From the NCBI GenBank assembly GCA_938030645.1, contig CALHHQ010000047.1, forward strand, positions 1 through 7,074: a DNA stretch of 7,074 nt, read 5' to 3'. The notes below the pieces were generated by a model. That model ran no database searches. It worked only from the letters and a program-made list of their open reading frames with translations, and was not told the origin of the DNA. A program made the translations under genes and the position numbers. Source of the DNA: an uncultured Rhizobiaceae group bacterium (GTDB taxonomy: Bacteria; Pseudomonadota; Alphaproteobacteria; Rhizobiales; Rhizobiaceae). Each line of letters opens with the position of its first letter. Positions within the stretch are counted from its first letter, which is position 1. Below, one piece after another: positions 5,098 through 7,074 of this stretch.

Positions 5098-6396
5098 TCA
5101 AGATGAAATCGACACCAATTGTATGGTGACACAAGCTCCCGTCTGTCCGTCATTCTGTTTTGTCAGGTTTGAGAACGTCAACTCCGCCCCATTTCTTTCA
5201 AGCAGAGTTTTGGAAATGAACAAGCCGAGCCCAAGCCCTCTTGGTCTCTTGCTGCCATTTTCTTTATGAGAGGTCAAAAACGGTTCACCGATTTTGTCTC
5301 GAATAGAGGATGGGAAACCTAGACCATCGTCGTAGATCTTCAACTGAAGGTCGGCTCCGGTCCAATCGACTTCCACATTCACTTTGTTCTTTGCAAATAC
5401 GATCGCGTTATCGATCAAATTTGTGAGGCCATAATTGAGGCCGGGGCTGCGTTTTATTCTGGGCTCATCTGCGTCATTGCCAAATTTACTGACTTCGATT
5501 TTCATGCCGAGGTCACGCAATGGGTTAACCACGTCTTCCACAAAAGCCATAATTGGTTGTTGTTCAACAATGCTTTCACCCTCACTGGAAAGCGATGTGA
5601 GTTTTTGTAGAATTTCTCGACACCTCTGGGCTTGCGAACGCAGCAAAGCTGCGTCTTCCCGCATTTCACTTTCTGGCGGCAATGCGTGAAGCATTTCTTT
5701 TGAAACCAAGGCGATGGTTGCCAATGGTGTTCCAAGTTCGTGTGCGGCCGCGGCAGCTAAACCATCGATGTCTGTTAAATGTTGTTCACGTTGCAGGACA
5801 AGTTCTGTCGCGGCGAGAGCGTCGGCTAGTTTGCGCGCTTCTTCGGCAACGCGGAACGCGTAGATCGCCGTAAACCCAAGAGTACAAATGATTGCAACCC
5901 AAACGCCGACCAGGAACTGCCCCGGCAATTCAAAATCTGAACCAGGCACCCATGGCAATGGAAGATGAAAAATTGCGAGGAACGTTATAATTGCAACTGC
6001 TAAACCACCGAGCATCAATGTATGGTTTTGCGTGAGCGACGTTGAAGACACCACAACGGGCGCCATGAGTAGAATGGCAAAGGGGTTTTGCAATCCTCCT
6101 GTCAGAAACAACAGAACGCCAAGTTGGGCAATGTCAAAAGCCAATAACCTGAAAGTACCATTTGCGGGGAGGCGATGGGTCGAGCGATACCTTTGGTTGA
6201 GAATGAGGTTTAGCCCCGCAGACATAGCAATCAAAATCAGGCAAACAGGCCAAGCCATTGGATATCCAAATCCAAATGCAATCACCAAAACAGCGCCCGC
6301 TTGTCCGATGATAGCGTACCACCTCAGCCGTATAAGGGTGTCGATCCGGACAAGAGTTCGTTCCTGAGTGCCTTCAAAAAATTTGAGTTTATCCAT
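5098..6396 (-). CDS. regB: RegB/ActS/PrrB-type redox sensor histidine kinase
   Basis: This membrane-bound histidine kinase of 432 residues senses redox state and phosphorylates RegA. The N-terminal half (about 25-185) contains about six hydrophobic transmembrane segments. The heptapeptide GGLQNPF at 100-106 matches the GGXXNPF quinone-binding motif of RegB. The H-box HELGTPL has phospho-acceptor His219. Cys259 in QRCREIL corresponds to the redox-active cysteine described in Rhodobacter RegB. The ATPase domain shows the N-box NLIDNA (326-331), the G1 motif DDGLGF and the G2 motif GLGLGLF. The start at 6396 has GGGAG (6410-6406) upstream. regA follows 82 bp downstream on the same strand, and hrpB precedes it by 92 bp. 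Length and motifs are normal for the family. Confidence 0.95.
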   Translation of the reverse strand: MDKLKFFEGTQERTLVRIDTLIRLRWYAIIGQAGAVLVIAFGFGYPMAWPVCLILIAMSAGLNLILNQRYRSTHRLPANGTFRLLAFDIAQLGVLLFLTGGLQNPFAILLMAPVVVSSTSLTQNHTLMLGGLAVAIITFLAIFHLPLPWVPGSDFELPGQFLVGVWVAIICTLGFTAIYAFRVAEEARKLADALAATELVLQREQHLTDIDGLAAAAAHELGTPLATIALVSKEMLHALPPESEMREDAALLRSQAQRCREILQKLTSLSSEGESIVEQQPIMAFVEDVVNPLRDLGMKIEVSKFGNDADEPRIKRSPGLNYGLTNLIDNAIVFAKNKVNVEVDWTGADLQLKIYDDGLGFPSSIRDKIGEPFLTSHKENGSKRPRGLGLGLFISKTLLERNGAELTFSNLTKQNDGQTGACVTIQLVSISS

Positions 6397-6488
6397 GATC
6401 GCTTGCTCCCAATCCGTTCATCAACCTCGCACATATTACAATTGTTGAAACCCATAAACTTGTCACACCCGCACAACCTTAGGCTCAA

Positions 6489-7074
6489 CTACTTGCGGGG
6501 TTTTGTCCGATTGGTGGGCGGTTCTGTGAGCGGGTCTTCTGGCCAGGGATGTTTTGGATATCGGCCCCGCAAATCCGCGCGAACATCCTTCCAAGTGCCT
6601 TTCCAGAAGCCCGGCAGATCATTTGTGATTTGAATAGGCCTACCTGCAGGTGACAGCAGTTCTACGGCCACTTTCAATTTCCCGTCTAAGATCGTGGGGT
6701 GACGATCAAGTCCAAAAAGTTCTTGCGGACGAATGGACAGCGTTGCTCCTGTCTCCGTATATTCAATAGGAACATTAGATCCACTTGGTGCCTTAAAGTG
6801 GCTTGGCACAAACTTGTTCAACAGTTCACGTGATGGGTGATTGGCCAACAACATAAGGCCGTCACTTAATGCGCCGTTAGCCAAGCCATCAAAATTGCTC
6901 CGCCCACCCAAAAATGGCACCAGCCAAACTTCCAAAGTGTCCAGCAACTCAGCCTCCGATACATCCGGCCATGTGTCAGGATCAACCCGATGCAACAATT
7001 GCAGGCGATGTCTTAGATCTTCATCCTCCGCACGCCACGGCAGTATCTCAACTCCGTGCTCTGTCACAGCATCA
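6489..7074 (-). CDS. hrpB: ATP-dependent helicase HrpB, C-terminal part (5' end outside window)
   Basis: About 195 residues of the C terminus are present, open to the window edge; the full protein is usually around 800 residues. The helicase motor motifs lie outside. The visible part contains the HrpB_C domain signature: PQELFGLDRHPTI, VELLSPAGRPIQITNDLPGF and RGRYPKHPWPEDP. HrpB is a DEAH-box RNA-helicase-like protein whose cellular role is poorly known in most bacteria. It is the first of three co-directional genes (hrpB, regB, regA). There is no evident terminator in the 92 bp before regB, so read-through into regB is possible. The stop codon is at 6489-6491. The GTG at 7067 is an internal codon, not a start. 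Confidence 0.93.
   Translation of the reverse strand, partial: DAVTEHGVEILPWRAEDEDLRHRLQLLHRVDPDTWPDVSEAELLDTLEVWLVPFLGGRSNFDGLANGALSDGLMLLANHPSRELLNKFVPSHFKAPSGSNVPIEYTETGATLSIRPQELFGLDRHPTILDGKLKVAVELLSPAGRPIQITNDLPGFWKGTWKDVRADLRGRYPKHPWPEDPLTEPPTNRTKPRK

Noticed and set aside
5016..5153. N-terminal extension of regA up to an ATG at 5153
   Set aside because: It overlaps the regB coding end, and its residues do not resemble any RegA; the receiver domain begins well after 4952.
5435..6367. Plus-strand reading frames opposite regB
   Set aside because: They are shadows of a well-conserved kinase, with no ribosome-binding sites or recognisable motifs.
1..7074. CRISPR array, riboswitch or toxin-antitoxin/defence module
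   Set aside because: No regularly spaced repeats, no conserved riboswitch core and no gene pair with such features could be seen.

Overview
The window looks like chromosomal DNA of an alphaproteobacterium, most likely a member of the Hyphomicrobiales (rhizobia-like order) with a fairly low GC content for that order. This rests on a RegB/RegA (ActS/ActR, PrrB/PrrA) redox two-component pair, an alphaproteobacterial MmcB-type nuclease, and an hrpB-regB-regA gene order with mmcB converging on regA. The genus cannot be fixed from the sequence alone.

Layout. The right two thirds (about 2249-7074) reads as ordinary core genome. On the minus strand, in transcription order, it holds the 3' part of hrpB (ATP-dependent helicase), regB (sensor kinase) and regA (response regulator). 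The plus-strand mmcB runs into regA so closely that their stop codons overlap. A 220-bp divergent intergenic region separates mmcB from a minus-strand lipoprotein L,D-transpeptidase, which has a long basic coiled coil and ends at a clear intrinsic terminator. Next comes a tRNA-Arg(ACG) gene, also on the minus strand.

The left third (1 to about 2248) looks like the end of an integrated mobile element that uses the 3' end of the tRNA-Arg gene as its attachment site. The order is tRNA 3' end, a 7-bp inverted repeat, two direct repeats resembling integrase arm sites, a tyrosine-recombinase integrase gene, a truncated small cargo gene, and an IS3-family insertion sequence. The other end of the element lies beyond the left edge. 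The element looks decayed. The integrase is split by a one-base frameshift although all its catalytic residues remain. The cargo gene is cut by the IS end. The IS transposase reading frame is itself broken by a 37-bp GC-rich insertion.

Functionally the core genes are largely independent. RegB senses redox state, through a quinone-binding motif and a conserved cysteine, and signals to RegA. MmcB is a DNA-repair nuclease candidate, the L,D-transpeptidase acts on peptidoglycan, and HrpB is an RNA-helicase-like protein. I found no convincing new multi-gene system. The most interesting points are the tRNA/integrase boundary structure, the 37-bp insertion in the transposase, and the unusual basic helix of the transpeptidase.
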